DNA of 64,000 nucleotides from a bacterium (GTDB lineage Bacteria; Bdellovibrionota_G; JALEGL01). The notes below the pieces were generated by a model. The model did no database searches and was not told where the DNA came from. It worked only from the letters and a program-made list of their open reading frames with translations. Shown here piece by piece: positions 54,197 through 62,767 of the stretch (its first letter is position 1; every line of letters starts with the position of its first letter). The position numbers and the translations under genes were made by a program. The DNA lies in contig JALEGL010000006.1 in NCBI GenBank assembly GCA_022763185.1, forward strand, positions 124,001-188,000, read 5' to 3'.

Positions 54197-55606
54197 TTAA
54201 TTTACGCTTTGGTCAAAAACTTGATCAAAACCATTGGTAATTTTTAAATTTTTTGTCCATAAGCTTTCTAAAGCTAAATGGGTTTTAACTCTTTCAATAT
54301 GAGTGTTGGCAACATCCTGTTCTCTGAGATTAACCAATAAAAAATTACTATCACCGTTTTCCCATCTAACTCGCTCAGCCAAGGCTAGCTTTTCAGCAAT
54401 AGCGACCTCTTTATTAATGATATTCAGTTGCTCCAAAGCAATATTTTTTGAAACAATCAATTGATCATATTCATTGTAAAGTTTGGTTTTTTCAACAGTA
54501 TAATTATGATTGAGTTCTCTTAGTTTACTTTTTGCTTGTAAGTACTTTGTATTGTTTCGTCTGTTTTGTAATGGAAAAGAAAATAAAGATGAAACATCAA
54601 GTTCTTCAGGTGCAAGAGTTTGCGAACCATCACCCAGATCACGACTATACTTTGCTTTAATTTTTAAGTCAGGCAAGCGCTTGACTTTTAAAAACTGTAA
54701 ATTTTGATCAATGATTTTTTGTTTAAATTCTATCATGCTGAGTTTTGGAAAACGGTTAAGTATTGTCTCAGAAGCCTTAGGAAAAGTAAGTAAGGATGGA
54801 TCAATGTTTTTTGGTTTTAATTTGGAGCTATCCACTGTATCTACAGCGGTACCATTTTTATTTCTTAGAAAAAAAGATAAGTAAATCGCTGAATTATCCA
54901 TCAATTGTTGCGCTAATAAAAGTTTTCGTTCCCTTTCAAAAATATAGCGTTGGTTCTCCTCAAGATAAATTTTTGCGATATCTCCCGCCTTATTTTTTTT
55001 GACCAAAGCATCTTGCCTGTTTTTAGCTAAGTTCAAAAGGTTCTGATAAATTTTGTATGTTTGTGCATAGGCTTTCCATTTAAAAAAAGCTTTTGCTGCC
55101 ATTTCTTGAAAAATAATTTTATTGAGTTGCAATTGTTGATTTTGAATTTTATTTTTATATTGCGCCTCAATGAGCGCAAGACGTCTTGGGTCTTTGATAA
55201 AAGATTGTAAAATAGACCACTCTATACCAAAGCTCATCTCACCATCACTGAGGGTTTCTAGGTTGCCTTCGTAACCTGGAAAGTCGCCTGTGCTTTTTCT
55301 AAACTTGCCGTATATATCAACACCGGACCAAGGAAGACTTTGCTCAATATAAGTAGAAAAATAGCTGCCATCATAAAAACCTGTTGCCGCATAATTGTTT
55401 TCAAAATTTAACTTGGTATCAAATAAGCTTTTGGCAATTTGAATATCTTGTTCACTTTGTTTTAACTTTTCCATTTGTTCTAGCATGGCGGGGTGAAATT
55501 GACTTGCAGAATGAAGCACTTGCTCTAAACTAATTTCAGATGCTTGCGCATAAATACTTAATAAATAAAAGCCTATAAGCCACAATGGTTTTTTTTGTTT
55601 ATTCAT
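54197..55606 (-). CDS. TolC-family outer membrane channel protein
   Basis: 469 aa. A signal peptide (first ~22 residues, YAQA) is followed by the two long coiled-coil helical repeats of TolC-type proteins, with SLEQVLHSASQFHPAML in repeat 1 and DQNLQFLKVKRLPDLKIKAKYS opening repeat 2. It forms a trimeric outer-membrane duct that docks to the HlyD-like adaptor encoded just upstream (4-nt ATGA overlap at 55603-55606). It is the last gene of the export operon. Confidence 0.88.
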   Translation of the reverse strand: MNKQKKPLWLIGFYLLSIYAQASEISLEQVLHSASQFHPAMLEQMEKLKQSEQDIQIAKSLFDTKLNFENNYAATGFYDGSYFSTYIEQSLPWSGVDIYGKFRKSTGDFPGYEGNLETLSDGEMSFGIEWSILQSFIKDPRRLALIEAQYKNKIQNQQLQLNKIIFQEMAAKAFFKWKAYAQTYKIYQNLLNLAKNRQDALVKKNKAGDIAKIYLEENQRYIFERERKLLLAQQLMDNSAIYLSFFLRNKNGTAVDTVDSSKLKPKNIDPSLLTFPKASETILNRFPKLSMIEFKQKIIDQNLQFLKVKRLPDLKIKAKYSRDLGDGSQTLAPEELDVSSLFSFPLQNRRNNTKYLQAKSKLRELNHNYTVEKTKLYNEYDQLIVSKNIALEQLNIINKEVAIAEKLALAERVRWENGDSNFLLVNLREQDVANTHIERVKTHLALESLWTKNLKITNGFDQVFDQSVN

Positions 55607-56652
55607 TTTTTCTTTTCAAATTTACCACTGGTGAGATCTTTATCAACTGCTAAAGGAAAGCCATTAAAAATTCGCCAAATTTCGTATCCCAGTTTAACTT
55701 CATCAAGCGTAATCCAAGCATGAGCTCGTGTTCCTTGTCTTAAAAAACGTTCATCTGGCCATGGCAACTCTTCTGGATCAGGTATTATTGTTACCCTAAA
55801 CTTACCATTTTTTTCTTGTGAAGAGTCCGTTGACCAGACAATACCAGCAAAAGTTCCTACAGCAAGCGCCGGCCAGCCAGTTGATTGAACTGCAGGCCAA
55901 CCTTCAAACTGAATTCTTACTTTTCTACCAGGATAGACCAATGGGAAATCATTGCCATCAACAAAAATTTCAACCGCTTGCTTTTCTGACTTTGGAAGGA
56001 AGCGTGCAACTTTATCGCCTTTTTTGATGTTCAGGTTGTTGGCTCCGGGGATAACGTAGAGAATTGTTCCATCAGAGGGTGCTCTTACAATTCTGAGCTC
56101 TTGACGTGATAGGGAGACTTCAGTTTTTGCTAGTTCTGCCTCATCCTGAGCTAACTGAGACTGTAGCTTTTTATAATTAATTTTTGCATACTCAAAGTCT
56201 TTTTGTGAGGCAAGACCTTCTTTATAAAGTTTTTCTTGTCGCAAGTAATTCTTTTTTGCTGTCTCTGAAGCAATTTTTGAGACTTCCATTTTTTTACGTT
56301 TAGCAGTGGTTTCTTTTCTCAAGCGATTAATTAATTGAGGATCGTTATCAATAATTTCAACAATGGGGTCGCCTTTTTTAACAATACTTCCATCTTGGAC
56401 ATACCATTTGGAAACGATACCATCGACAAAGCTTTCTAAATTTTGAATTCTACTGTTTGGATCTAAGGCAATTACATGACCATCACCGGCAGTGGTTTGA
56501 ATCCAAGGAACAAAAAACAACATCAAAATAAAAATTGAAAATAAGCTGATGACACTAATACTAATAACTGAGGCAAATTTAGGTGATTGAATATATGATT
56601 TTGTTTTAAAAACATTAGAATGTGTTGTTGTAGGTTTAAAATTGACATTCAT
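55603..56652 (-). CDS. HlyD-family membrane fusion protein
   Basis: 349 aa. One N-terminal helix (~30-52) is followed by a biotinyl-lipoyl-like half (SFVDGIVSKWYVQDGSIVKKGDPIVEI), a helical hairpin (~110-185), a second lipoyl half (VRAPSDGTILYVIPG) and a beta-barrel. It bridges inner and outer membranes in tripartite export. The chosen ATG overlaps the stop of the ABC-like gene (ATGA), whereas a GTG 15 nt upstream would overlap it more. It also overlaps the TolC-like gene by 4 nt, so all three proteins are translationally coupled. Confidence 0.9.
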   Translation of the reverse strand: MNVNFKPTTTHSNVFKTKSYIQSPKFASVISISVISLFSIFILMLFFVPWIQTTAGDGHVIALDPNSRIQNLESFVDGIVSKWYVQDGSIVKKGDPIVEIIDNDPQLINRLRKETTAKRKKMEVSKIASETAKKNYLRQEKLYKEGLASQKDFEYAKINYKKLQSQLAQDEAELAKTEVSLSRQELRIVRAPSDGTILYVIPGANNLNIKKGDKVARFLPKSEKQAVEIFVDGNDFPLVYPGRKVRIQFEGWPAVQSTGWPALAVGTFAGIVWSTDSSQEKNGKFRVTIIPDPEELPWPDERFLRQGTRAHAWITLDEVKLGYEIWRIFNGFPLAVDKDLTSGKFEKKK

Positions 56653-58289
56653 TGTTTTATTTCCCACTTAAGTTGAACTTTTTGGTTATAGATTTTTGGG
56701 TTATTGAGTTGTTTTCCAAAATGAAGCAGTGTCCATTCGTGGTGATCTTGACTAACATAGTGTAAGACTTTGTCTTGACGTTCTTGGGAAAGCAGTTCAA
56801 AAGATTCATTTAAAATTAAAACTTTGGGTTTAAGCAATATAGCGCGTGCAATATCTAAGCGAGGCAGTTGGCTTTTCCATAAAGGTGAACCATTGGGTAG
56901 CATGGTGGTGTTAAGCTGTTTATCTAATAGGCTGATGCTTTCTTCAAGTTCAAGCATTTCCAAAATGGCATAAATATCTTGGTCTTTAATGTCAGGTAAA
57001 CCTAGCGTTAAATTTTCTTTGATACTTCCTTCAATAAAATTAGGATAGCCGCAGTCGTATATATTTAAACGTAAATCTTGGATGGGTATATTATTAGACT
57101 TTATATTATTGATGAATAAATGTCCTGAACCGGCAGAGTTTTGTCCAAACAAATGGTCGATGACAATTTCTTTACAAGAGCTTTCATTAACTTGAAAATG
57201 TACTTTACTCTTAAAGGGGATATCCATAGATAGCTTAAAAAACTTATTCCGACTTGAAACATAGATATCTTTAATATGAATATCCATCTTTTCAAATGAC
57301 TTTGCTTTCATGTTTGAATCTTCAATTTCAAAAGCAAAAAGATGTGATATTTTTTCTGAAGCGGCAATCAGATCATAGAACATTTCTAAATATTTAGATG
57401 ACTTGGCTAAGCTTATAAGAATGCTGGTGACAATAATTTCTGCCGCAACCAACTGACCTAAAGACAATTGGTTTTGATTAACAAGGTATCCACCTAAGCC
57501 CAAAAGTAATGAGCTACAGACAGCAAATAAGGTAGAAAGCATAATAATCTGACCAAGAAGGTAGTTAAAGTGTTTCTTTCTTTTTTCAACATATCCGGCA
57601 ATGTATGTTTCTGATTGTTTTTGTGAAATACTTCGAATTTGAGAGGCAGCTAAAAGCTCATAAGCAAAACCCGATTGTTCGAGCCAACTGATGAATTTGT
57701 ATTTTGCTTTAGATTCTTCAACGGCAGTTTTTATAGCTTTTTGTCCAAATAAAAACCAGACGCAAAACAAGTAAAAAATCAAGAAAGCATCAAAGGCTAA
57801 AAATAGGGGGTGGTAAAAACCGATAAAGACTAGACCAACAAAAAGTTGCAGTAAAAGTGCAAAGCCATCAGTCATCAAAATAGAAATGTTTTTCTGCAAA
57901 CTAAAAACATCAAAAAAACGATTGATCAATTCAGGAACATTTTTATTCCGAAAAAGTTTGGCTTTGGCCAGATAGATCCGATTGGTTACTTCTGAGCCAA
58001 GTTGAGCAAAAACTTTTCTATGAAATAAGTCAATAAGCCATGCTTGGGTAACCTGAAAAAAGGCTGAGCTGATTAAAACAATAAACAATAGTAAGCTTAC
58101 GATAATTATGGGCTGGCTCAATGAGGTGAAACTTACGCTATTGACCAAAGCTTGAACAGAAAGCGGAATAGCCAAACTTAAAACTGAAACAATAACTCCA
58201 AAAAACAGAATATTTAAAACAAAGCCCCTGCTAGACTGTAAAATAAATGTAAACAATTGACCTAAAATTTGAAATGGACTTGGCTTCAT
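56649..58289 (-). CDS. ABC transporter permease with degenerate nucleotide-binding domain
   Basis: 546 aa. Residues 1-~325 form six transmembrane helices in the ABC-exporter arrangement. The C-terminal ~200 residues align with an ABC ATPase but have lost the motifs. Walker A has become NESSCKEI (Lys373 kept, the Gly before it is Cys372 and the Ser/Thr after it is Glu374), the signature LSGGQ is KSQLPRL, and Walker B reads ILNESF with Asn494 for Asp. The frame is intact and the operon is tight, so it is not a simple pseudogene. It probably binds nucleotide poorly or not at all. It forms an export complex with the HlyD and TolC proteins downstream. Confidence 0.85.
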   Translation of the reverse strand: MKPSPFQILGQLFTFILQSSRGFVLNILFFGVIVSVLSLAIPLSVQALVNSVSFTSLSQPIIIVSLLLFIVLISSAFFQVTQAWLIDLFHRKVFAQLGSEVTNRIYLAKAKLFRNKNVPELINRFFDVFSLQKNISILMTDGFALLLQLFVGLVFIGFYHPLFLAFDAFLIFYLFCVWFLFGQKAIKTAVEESKAKYKFISWLEQSGFAYELLAASQIRSISQKQSETYIAGYVEKRKKHFNYLLGQIIMLSTLFAVCSSLLLGLGGYLVNQNQLSLGQLVAAEIIVTSILISLAKSSKYLEMFYDLIAASEKISHLFAFEIEDSNMKAKSFEKMDIHIKDIYVSSRNKFFKLSMDIPFKSKVHFQVNESSCKEIVIDHLFGQNSAGSGHLFINNIKSNNIPIQDLRLNIYDCGYPNFIEGSIKENLTLGLPDIKDQDIYAILEMLELEESISLLDKQLNTTMLPNGSPLWKSQLPRLDIARAILLKPKVLILNESFELLSQERQDKVLHYVSQDHHEWTLLHFGKQLNNPKIYNQKVQLKWEIKQ

Positions 58290-58307
58290 AAACTTTTCTT
58301 GCAGAGG

Positions 58308-58619
58308 TTACCTGGTTGTGTTGATAAGTGAAAGTAAATCCGCAACTTTTTTATGCTTTTCTATGGGATGTCTTAAGGGTTTATCATGTTTAACCGTATA
58401 GGTGTTTTGGCGACCATGTTTTTTACATGTGACGTAATGATCATTTTTGAGTTCTTTAATAATTTGATGAACGGCACGTTCCGTAATGCCTACAGTAGTA
58501 GAAATTTCTTTCATGGTAATATCGTGTTTTTGATTGAGGACGAATAAAATATGAGCATGGTTTGAAAAAAAAGTCCATTGGCTTGCTTTCATAACATCAA
58601 TGTAGCATTGATTATTCAT
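58308..58619 (-). CDS. Winged-helix transcriptional regulator
   Basis: 103 aa, essentially one winged HTH domain. The recognition part is ISTTVGITERAVHQIIKELKNDHYVTCKKHGRQNTYTV, like ArsR/MarR-type regulators. No ligand-binding region is visible beyond the wing. It is 18 nt upstream of the degenerate ABC gene on the same strand and likely controls it. An inverted repeat CATGAA-6 nt-TTCATG (58617-58634) overlaps its start codon and could be its own operator. No clear ribosome binding site precedes the start. Confidence 0.8.
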   Translation of the reverse strand: MNNQCYIDVMKASQWTFFSNHAHILFVLNQKHDITMKEISTTVGITERAVHQIIKELKNDHYVTCKKHGRQNTYTVKHDKPLRHPIEKHKKVADLLSLINTTR

Positions 58620-58634
58620 GAAGTTAAGTTCATG
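58617..58634. promoter_or_regulatory. Candidate operator (inverted repeat) at the regulator start
   Basis: CATGAAGTTAAGTTCATG has perfect 6-bp arms around a 6-nt spacer and covers the regulator start codon. It also lies in the divergent region toward the ROK kinase gene. A dimeric winged-helix protein could bind here and repress itself. The assignment is by symmetry and position only. Confidence 0.35.
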
Positions 58635-58779
58635 TATTGTTTTTTAAAAAATTATTTTTATGCGTGAGTTATCATTAAAGTCTGATAAAACATGCTGTTA
58701 GATAGATGGCTATAAACCTCTACTAAAAAGTAAAAGTATAATCGCAAATACTATAATGTTATTTAGAGAATAAACTATA

Positions 58780-59673
58780 ATGAAGAAAAAGCTTATTGCT
58801 TTTGATCTAGGTGGCCATAATTTACGTGCAGCATTGATTGATCAAGAGCTTAATATTCTAGAAAAAAAATCTGAACGAACAGTTTCTGGTCGTAAACTTT
58901 CTGATGTTATTGATCAGATAAAAAACCTTTATCAGGCTTTAAGCAAGGATAAGCTTTTACCCATCAGTTTGTCTATCCCAGGCTATGTTAAAAAAGACCA
59001 AACCATTGCCTGTGCACCCAATTTTCCACAGTGGATCAATATCAAAATTATAGATCAAATATGCCAAGCAATGAACTTATCTATAGAACAGTGTCATACG
59101 CTCAATGATGCCAATGCTGTAATGCTAGCAGAGCAAAAATTAGGCAATGCACAAGGTATCAGTGATTGTTTGTATCTGGGTATAGGTACGGGTATAGGTG
59201 GAGCAATTGTATCAGATGGCCAGTTGTTAATGGGCCATGATTCAATGGCAGGAGAGTTGGGCCATATGTCTATTCACATGGATGGCCCACTGTGTGGATG
59301 TGGAAATTATGGTTGTATTGAAGCTTATGTTTCAGCGTCGGCATTGGAAGCTAAACACCAAAAGAGTCTAAAAGCCATTGCTGATAGTGCCAGAAAAGGT
59401 GAAGAGGCTGCACAAAAGGTTTATCATGATCTGGGAAAACATTTGGGTGTAGCCATAGCCTCATTGGTTAATTTATTTAATCCTCAACGTATATTGCTTG
59501 GTGGACGGGTGAGCCGCTCAAAAGATTTATTTGAAAACACACTGAATGAAGAATTAAAAGCCCGCTTAAAAAACCATCCTGGTCGGGATGTAGAAGTTAT
59601 GCCAGCGCATTTAGGCGATGATGCAGGTATGATAGGTGCAGCTGTTGGGTATTTTTCAAAAATCAAAGGATAA
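58780..59673 (+). CDS. ROK-family sugar kinase (glucokinase-like)
   Basis: 297 aa. The ATP-binding start is FDLGGHNLRAALID, catalytic Asp lies in NDANAVMLAE, GIGTGIGGAIV is the phosphate loop, and the zinc motif GHMSIHMDGPLCGCGNYGCIEAYVS has His and three Cys. There is no N-terminal HTH, so it is a kinase rather than a ROK repressor. It phosphorylates glucose or a related hexose. It stands 62 nt before the sugar ABC importer, which fits uptake and then activation of one sugar. Confidence 0.92.
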   Translation: MKKKLIAFDLGGHNLRAALIDQELNILEKKSERTVSGRKLSDVIDQIKNLYQALSKDKLLPISLSIPGYVKKDQTIACAPNFPQWINIKIIDQICQAMNLSIEQCHTLNDANAVMLAEQKLGNAQGISDCLYLGIGTGIGGAIVSDGQLLMGHDSMAGELGHMSIHMDGPLCGCGNYGCIEAYVSASALEAKHQKSLKAIADSARKGEEAAQKVYHDLGKHLGVAIASLVNLFNPQRILLGGRVSRSKDLFENTLNEELKARLKNHPGRDVEVMPAHLGDDAGMIGAAVGYFSKIKG

Positions 59674-59735
59674 GATCCCATAAAATATTAAAGAATTTCT
59701 TGCCAATCGCAGTTTGAGCACATAAAAAAACAGGC

Positions 59736-61007
59736 ATGAATCATCAGTCAGTTAGTCAGTTTTTTGGTGCAGTTGTTTTAAGTTTAGTTGGGATTGTTTT
59801 TGCGGGTCAGGTTGAGGTCTTACATTGGTGGACATCAGCCAGTGAGGCAGAATCGGTTAATGTCCTTAAGAACTTACTAGAAAAAGAGGGGCATGCTTGG
59901 AAAGATTTTGCTGTTGCTGGCGGTGGCGGTGAAAATGCCATGACCGTATTAAAAAGTAGAGTGGTTTCGGGTAATGCGCCAACGGCTGCGCAAATTAAAG
60001 GTCCTGCAATTCAAGAGTGGGCCAGTATGGGAATGAATGCTAACTTGGATGCGGTTGCAAAAGCTGAAAAATGGGACAGCAAAATTTATACACCGCTTAT
60101 TGATCACCTTAAATACAACAAACACTATGTGGCGGTTCCTGTGAATATTCATAGGGTCAACTGGTTATGGGTAAATCCCAGTGTCTTTAAAAAGGCAAAA
60201 GTTAAAGTCCCCACAAGCTGGCAAGAGTTAGAATCTGCTGCACAGGCCTTGCAAGCTTATGCCGTTAAAAATAAACTCAAAAACTTTACACCCATAGCGC
60301 ATGGCGGACAAAACTGGCAAGATGCCACTGTGTTTGAAGCTATTGTCTTGTCTGAAGGTGGTTCTCAACTATATACCGATGCATTTATAAACTTAAAAAA
60401 AGAAGCGCTGACAGGCGCAGCCATGCAAAATGTCTTTAAAAAACTTAGAAACTATAAGCGATATACTGATAAAGGCAGCACTGGTAGAGATTGGAATCAG
60501 GCAACAGCCATGGTGATAAAAGGCAATGCCGGCATGCAAATCATGGGTGATTGGGCCAAAGGTGAGTTTGTAAAAGCCGGTAAAAAACCGGGTGTAGATT
60601 ATTTATGTGTACCTGTGCCAGGCACCCAAGGTGATTTTACTTACAATGTCGATAGCTTTGTGATGTTTAAAAGTAAAAACCCAAAATCTGAGGCAGCACA
60701 AAATGCTATGGCCAAGCTTATTTTGCAGGAAGAGTTTCAAAAAGTATTCAATATCAATAAAGGTTCAGTACCTGTGAATAAAAATATCAAAGCCAGTGAG
60801 TTTGATGCCTGTGGGCAACAGTCCATTAAAGATATCAATGCAAGCATCAGCAATAAAAGTTTCTTGCCAAGCATGGCGCACGGCATGTCAAGTTCACCCG
60901 CTGTTCAAGGTGCTATTTTTGATGTTGTGACCAACTTCTTTAACTCTCAACAGTCAGAAAAAGAAGCTGCTGCAAAACTTTATCAATCCATCAAGGCCAG
61001 TCAATAG
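59736..61007 (+). CDS. Sugar ABC transporter substrate-binding protein
   Basis: 423 aa extracellular solute-binding protein of the CUT1 type. A signal peptide (to about residue 24, GIVFAG) precedes EVLHWWTSASEAESVNVLKNL and ends in the usual lobe pattern (QIMGDWAKGEF, GDFTYNVDSFVMFK). Its start and closing motifs resemble glucose/mannose binders of the GtsA/GlcE type. No lipobox is seen, so it should be soluble periplasmic. It is the first gene of a four-gene importer operon. Confidence 0.92.
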   Translation: MNHQSVSQFFGAVVLSLVGIVFAGQVEVLHWWTSASEAESVNVLKNLLEKEGHAWKDFAVAGGGGENAMTVLKSRVVSGNAPTAAQIKGPAIQEWASMGMNANLDAVAKAEKWDSKIYTPLIDHLKYNKHYVAVPVNIHRVNWLWVNPSVFKKAKVKVPTSWQELESAAQALQAYAVKNKLKNFTPIAHGGQNWQDATVFEAIVLSEGGSQLYTDAFINLKKEALTGAAMQNVFKKLRNYKRYTDKGSTGRDWNQATAMVIKGNAGMQIMGDWAKGEFVKAGKKPGVDYLCVPVPGTQGDFTYNVDSFVMFKSKNPKSEAAQNAMAKLILQEEFQKVFNINKGSVPVNKNIKASEFDACGQQSIKDINASISNKSFLPSMAHGMSSSPAVQGAIFDVVTNFFNSQQSEKEAAAKLYQSIKASQ

Positions 61008-61008
61008 T

Positions 61009-61890
61009 TTGAAGCTTAAGTTACATCGTCTCTGGGAGAAAGTTGTTGCTAAGGTGATGATTTCTCCCACGCTTATTATCGCTATGGTCTTTATCTATGG
61101 CTTTATTGGATGGACGCTTTGGTTATCTATGACCAACTCTACATTGTTACCCAGTCATGAGTTTGTAGGCTTAAAACAATATTATAAACTTTTTCAAAAC
61201 GATCGTTGGTGGGTGGCCATTAAAAATCTTGGGATTTTTAGTGTTTTGTATGTTGGGATGTGTATAGCCTTGGGTTTGGCTTTGGCTATTTTTTTAGATC
61301 AAAAAATTAGAATGGAAAATACCATTCGCAGCATCTACTTGTATCCAATGGCTTTATCTTTTATTGTGACTGGAACCGCCTGGAAATGGATGCTTAATCC
61401 CAGTTATGGACTTGAAACAGTTTTGCAAAATCTGGGTTTTGCCAATGCCAGTTTTGATTGGTTGGTCAATCCCAAGATGGCCATTTATACTGTGGTGATT
61501 GCAGCTGTTTGGCAATCTTCTGGTTTTGTGATGGCCTTGTTTTTATCAGGTTTAAGAGGTGTGGATGAAAAAATGATTCAGGCTGCCCAGATCGATGGTG
61601 CCAACGCATGGCAAATTTATCGTAAAATTATTATTCCAGGCATGTCACCGGTATTTTTTAGCGCCATTATGATTTTAACCCATATTGCCATTAAAAGTTT
61701 TGACTTGGTCATGGCTTTGACCCAAGGGGGACCAGGCTATGCTACAGAGTTGCCGGCAACCTTTATGTATACCTTTGCCTTTCAGCGCAGTAAAATGGCC
61801 ATGGGCTCAGCCAGTGCTGTCATGATGTTAATGGCAGTCATGGCCATTATCGTTCCATTTGTTTATGCTCAAACCAAGGAGCCAAAATAA
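61009..61890 (+). CDS. Sugar ABC transporter permease (MalF-like)
   Basis: 293 aa with six transmembrane helices. The permease signature near the C-terminus is AAQIDGANAWQIYRKIIIPGMSPV (EAA loop). It starts at TTG one base after the stop of the binding-protein gene, with only a weak upstream A/G tract. It forms the import pore with the MalG-like permease and is overlapped by it at the 3' end (TAATG). Confidence 0.9.
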   Translation: MKLKLHRLWEKVVAKVMISPTLIIAMVFIYGFIGWTLWLSMTNSTLLPSHEFVGLKQYYKLFQNDRWWVAIKNLGIFSVLYVGMCIALGLALAIFLDQKIRMENTIRSIYLYPMALSFIVTGTAWKWMLNPSYGLETVLQNLGFANASFDWLVNPKMAIYTVVIAAVWQSSGFVMALFLSGLRGVDEKMIQAAQIDGANAWQIYRKIIIPGMSPVFFSAIMILTHIAIKSFDLVMALTQGGPGYATELPATFMYTFAFQRSKMAMGSASAVMMLMAVMAIIVPFVYAQTKEPK

Positions 61891-62759
61891 TGCTAAAACA
61901 CTCCCAAAGATCAAATATACTGATCCGTTGGTCAATATACACTGTCTTGATTGTGATGGCCGTATACTACTTAATTCCGTTTTTTATTATGCTTATGACG
62001 TCTTTAAAAAGCATGGCAGATATTCGCTCGGGTAGTTTATTATCTTTACCCAAGAATATTGATTTTTCTGCCTGGTTTAGGGCATGGAATAGTGCGTGTG
62101 CCAGTATTGCCTGTGAGGGAGTGCGCCCTTATTTTTTTAATTCCATTAAAATTGTTGTTCCATCAGTTTTAATATCAACAGCCATTGGCGCTTTGAATGG
62201 TTATATATTTTCTCATTGGAAATTTAAAGGGTCTGATATTTGTTTTACGGCACTTTTGGTGGGCTGCTTTATTCCTTTTCAAATTATCATTTTACCCATG
62301 GCGCAACTTTTAGGTAAAGTTGGTTTATCCAATTCTTATTGGGGCCTGGTTTTGGTGCACGTGATTTATGGTATTGCCGGTACAACATTATTTTTTAGAA
62401 ACTATTATACCAATATCCCAGCAGAGTTGCTCAATGCAGCTAAAGTGGATGGGGCACATTTTTTCACCATTTTTTTTAAAATCCTACTGCCTTTATCTGG
62501 ACCTATCATTACGGTGACGGTTATTTGGCAGTTTACTCAAATATGGAATGACTTTTTATTTGGGGTTATTTTTTCTAGTGCCGATACCCAACCCATTACG
62601 GTTGCTTTGAATAATTTGGTCAATGTTTCTATGGGAGAAAAAGAGTACAACGTGCATATGGCAGCAGCCATTATTGCGGCTATTCCAACACTCTTGGTGT
62701 ATGTTTTAGCTGGCAAGTATTTTGTTAGAGGATTAACCGCAGGTTCAGTAAAAGGATAG
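61890..62759 (+). CDS. Sugar ABC transporter permease (MalG-like)
   Basis: 289 aa with six transmembrane helices and the EAA loop NAAKVDGAHFFTIFFKILLPLSGP. The N-terminus matches MalG/GtsC permeases (YYLIPFFIMLMTSLKS). Its start overlaps the stop of the MalF-like gene. It precedes the ATPase by 8 nt. Confidence 0.92.
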   Translation: MLKHSQRSNILIRWSIYTVLIVMAVYYLIPFFIMLMTSLKSMADIRSGSLLSLPKNIDFSAWFRAWNSACASIACEGVRPYFFNSIKIVVPSVLISTAIGALNGYIFSHWKFKGSDICFTALLVGCFIPFQIIILPMAQLLGKVGLSNSYWGLVLVHVIYGIAGTTLFFRNYYTNIPAELLNAAKVDGAHFFTIFFKILLPLSGPIITVTVIWQFTQIWNDFLFGVIFSSADTQPITVALNNLVNVSMGEKEYNVHMAAAIIAAIPTLLVYVLAGKYFVRGLTAGSVKG

Positions 62760-62767
62760 ACGAAGAA

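Noticed and set aside
56649-57260. Frameshift explanation for the degenerate nucleotide-binding domain
   Set aside because: The frame is open throughout and still aligns with an ABC ATPase fold from end to end, so motif loss is by substitution.
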